Below, piece by piece: positions 34,182-34,505 of a DNA stretch of 34,505 bases. The DNA lies in NCBI GenBank assembly GCA_027063065.1, contig JAMOSO010000044.1:1-34505 (forward strand), read 5' to 3'. Under the pieces are notes generated by a model, which was given only the letters and a program-made list of their open reading frames with translations, was not told the DNA's origin and did not search any database. Both the position numbers and the translations under genes were made by a program. Position 1 is the first letter of the stretch. Every line of letters starts with the position of its first letter. The DNA comes from Planctomycetota bacterium (GTDB lineage Bacteria; Planctomycetota; JAMOSO01).

Positions 34182-34505
34182 TTAAAGTATTACAACTTCG
34201 GAGCGCCACTCACCTTGATTAATAGTAGGCTTAATAACAGCACATAGTCTATTTTCATATAAACAACCCAAAATCTGGCTATCTGATTCTGACAAACAAA
34301 TAGGCCGTCCCGTTTTTAATAAATACCATATATCAGAATCTATATTAATCATTTTTAAATCTACCACTTCTTTAGGTGCAACCAAATATTTGCCTACCCC
34401 ATAAGATTGCAAATCTTCAAGCTCAATTGCCTGCTGTACATCTAATCCAGAAGCCCATGTACGCCTCAAAGCGGACATACAACCTCCACAACCCAATAAT
34501 TGCCC
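34182..34505 (-). CDS. truB: Partial TruB tRNA pseudouridine-55 synthase, C-terminal part
   Basis: The frame is open from the right window edge for 107 codons and its start lies outside. GQLLGCGGCMSALRRTW followed by LDVQQAIELEDL matches the C-terminal end of the TruB catalytic domain, and the last 60 residues fit the short PUA-like tail (GRPICL ... ILGCLYENRLCAVIKP). The catalytic aspartate region is outside the window. TruB makes pseudouridine 55 in tRNA. Stop codons of truB and pyrF are adjacent with no terminator between them. Confidence 0.82.
   Translation of the reverse strand, partial: GQLLGCGGCMSALRRTWASGLDVQQAIELEDLQSYGVGKYLVAPKEVVDLKMINIDSDIWYLLKTGRPICLSESDSQILGCLYENRLCAVIKPTINQGEWRSEVVIL

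Overview
The window is chromosomal DNA from an AT-rich bacterium (about one third G+C by eye). Three things point to a member of the PVC group (Planctomycetes, Verrucomicrobia, Lentisphaerae and relatives): an N-terminal zinc ribbon of the type common in those phyla (gene at 29397-30380), a large FHA-Ser/Thr kinase-TPR protein (19281-22610), and a small hypothetical protein (25909-26364) that recalls, from memory only, a family seen there. The phylum is an inference. I see no tRNA, rRNA, CRISPR array, prophage or complete insertion sequence.

Layout. (1) 1-7234, minus strand: a compact chemotaxis operon in the order cheA, cheW, soluble receptor, divergent cheD, cheR, canonical cheD, cheY, and a partial CheX-like gene running off the left edge. 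No cheB is visible. A hairpin plus T-tract sits just after the receptor stop, and cheA carries a heptamer tandem repeat beside a long inverted repeat. (2) 7421-11970, plus strand: an Rpn-type nuclease, a left-handed beta-helix transferase-like protein and a DinG/XPD-type helicase, closed by a bidirectional terminator shared with a convergent ferredoxin gene. (3) 12439-15634, plus: aminopeptidase N overlapping a cob(I)alamin adenosyltransferase. (4) 17584-15639, minus: small lipoprotein, tRNA thiolase TtcA and a DUF2797 protein, separated by single bases. (5) 17687-22610, plus: phosphoglycerate mutase GpmI and the FHA kinase. (6) 23505-22615, minus: a membrane-anchored protein with a helix-turn-helix-like head and coiled-coil tail. 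(7) 23586-27135, plus: nusB, PHP phosphoesterase, ftsY, a small hypothetical gene and a family 2 glycosyltransferase. (8) 31443-27132, minus: argC, a zinc-ribbon membrane protein, MoxR ATPase, a short DUF58 protein and queE. (9) 31903-34181, plus: dnaA overlapping pyrF, then convergent partial truB.

The most unusual item is DnaA. Its ATPase core is intact, but the two Box VII arginines (E. coli R281 and R285) and all five residues known to contact DnaA-box bases in E. coli (R399, P423, D433, H434, T435) are replaced. The 459-base AT-rich region upstream has no TTATCCACA-type box. It holds two palindromes, an orphan plus-strand terminator suggesting a small RNA, and a 13-mer present twice in opposite orientation, one copy on the dnaA -35 element. 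Three genes without a Shine-Dalgarno sequence have a promoter -10 element exactly 8 bases before the start codon, which suggests leaderless mRNAs.
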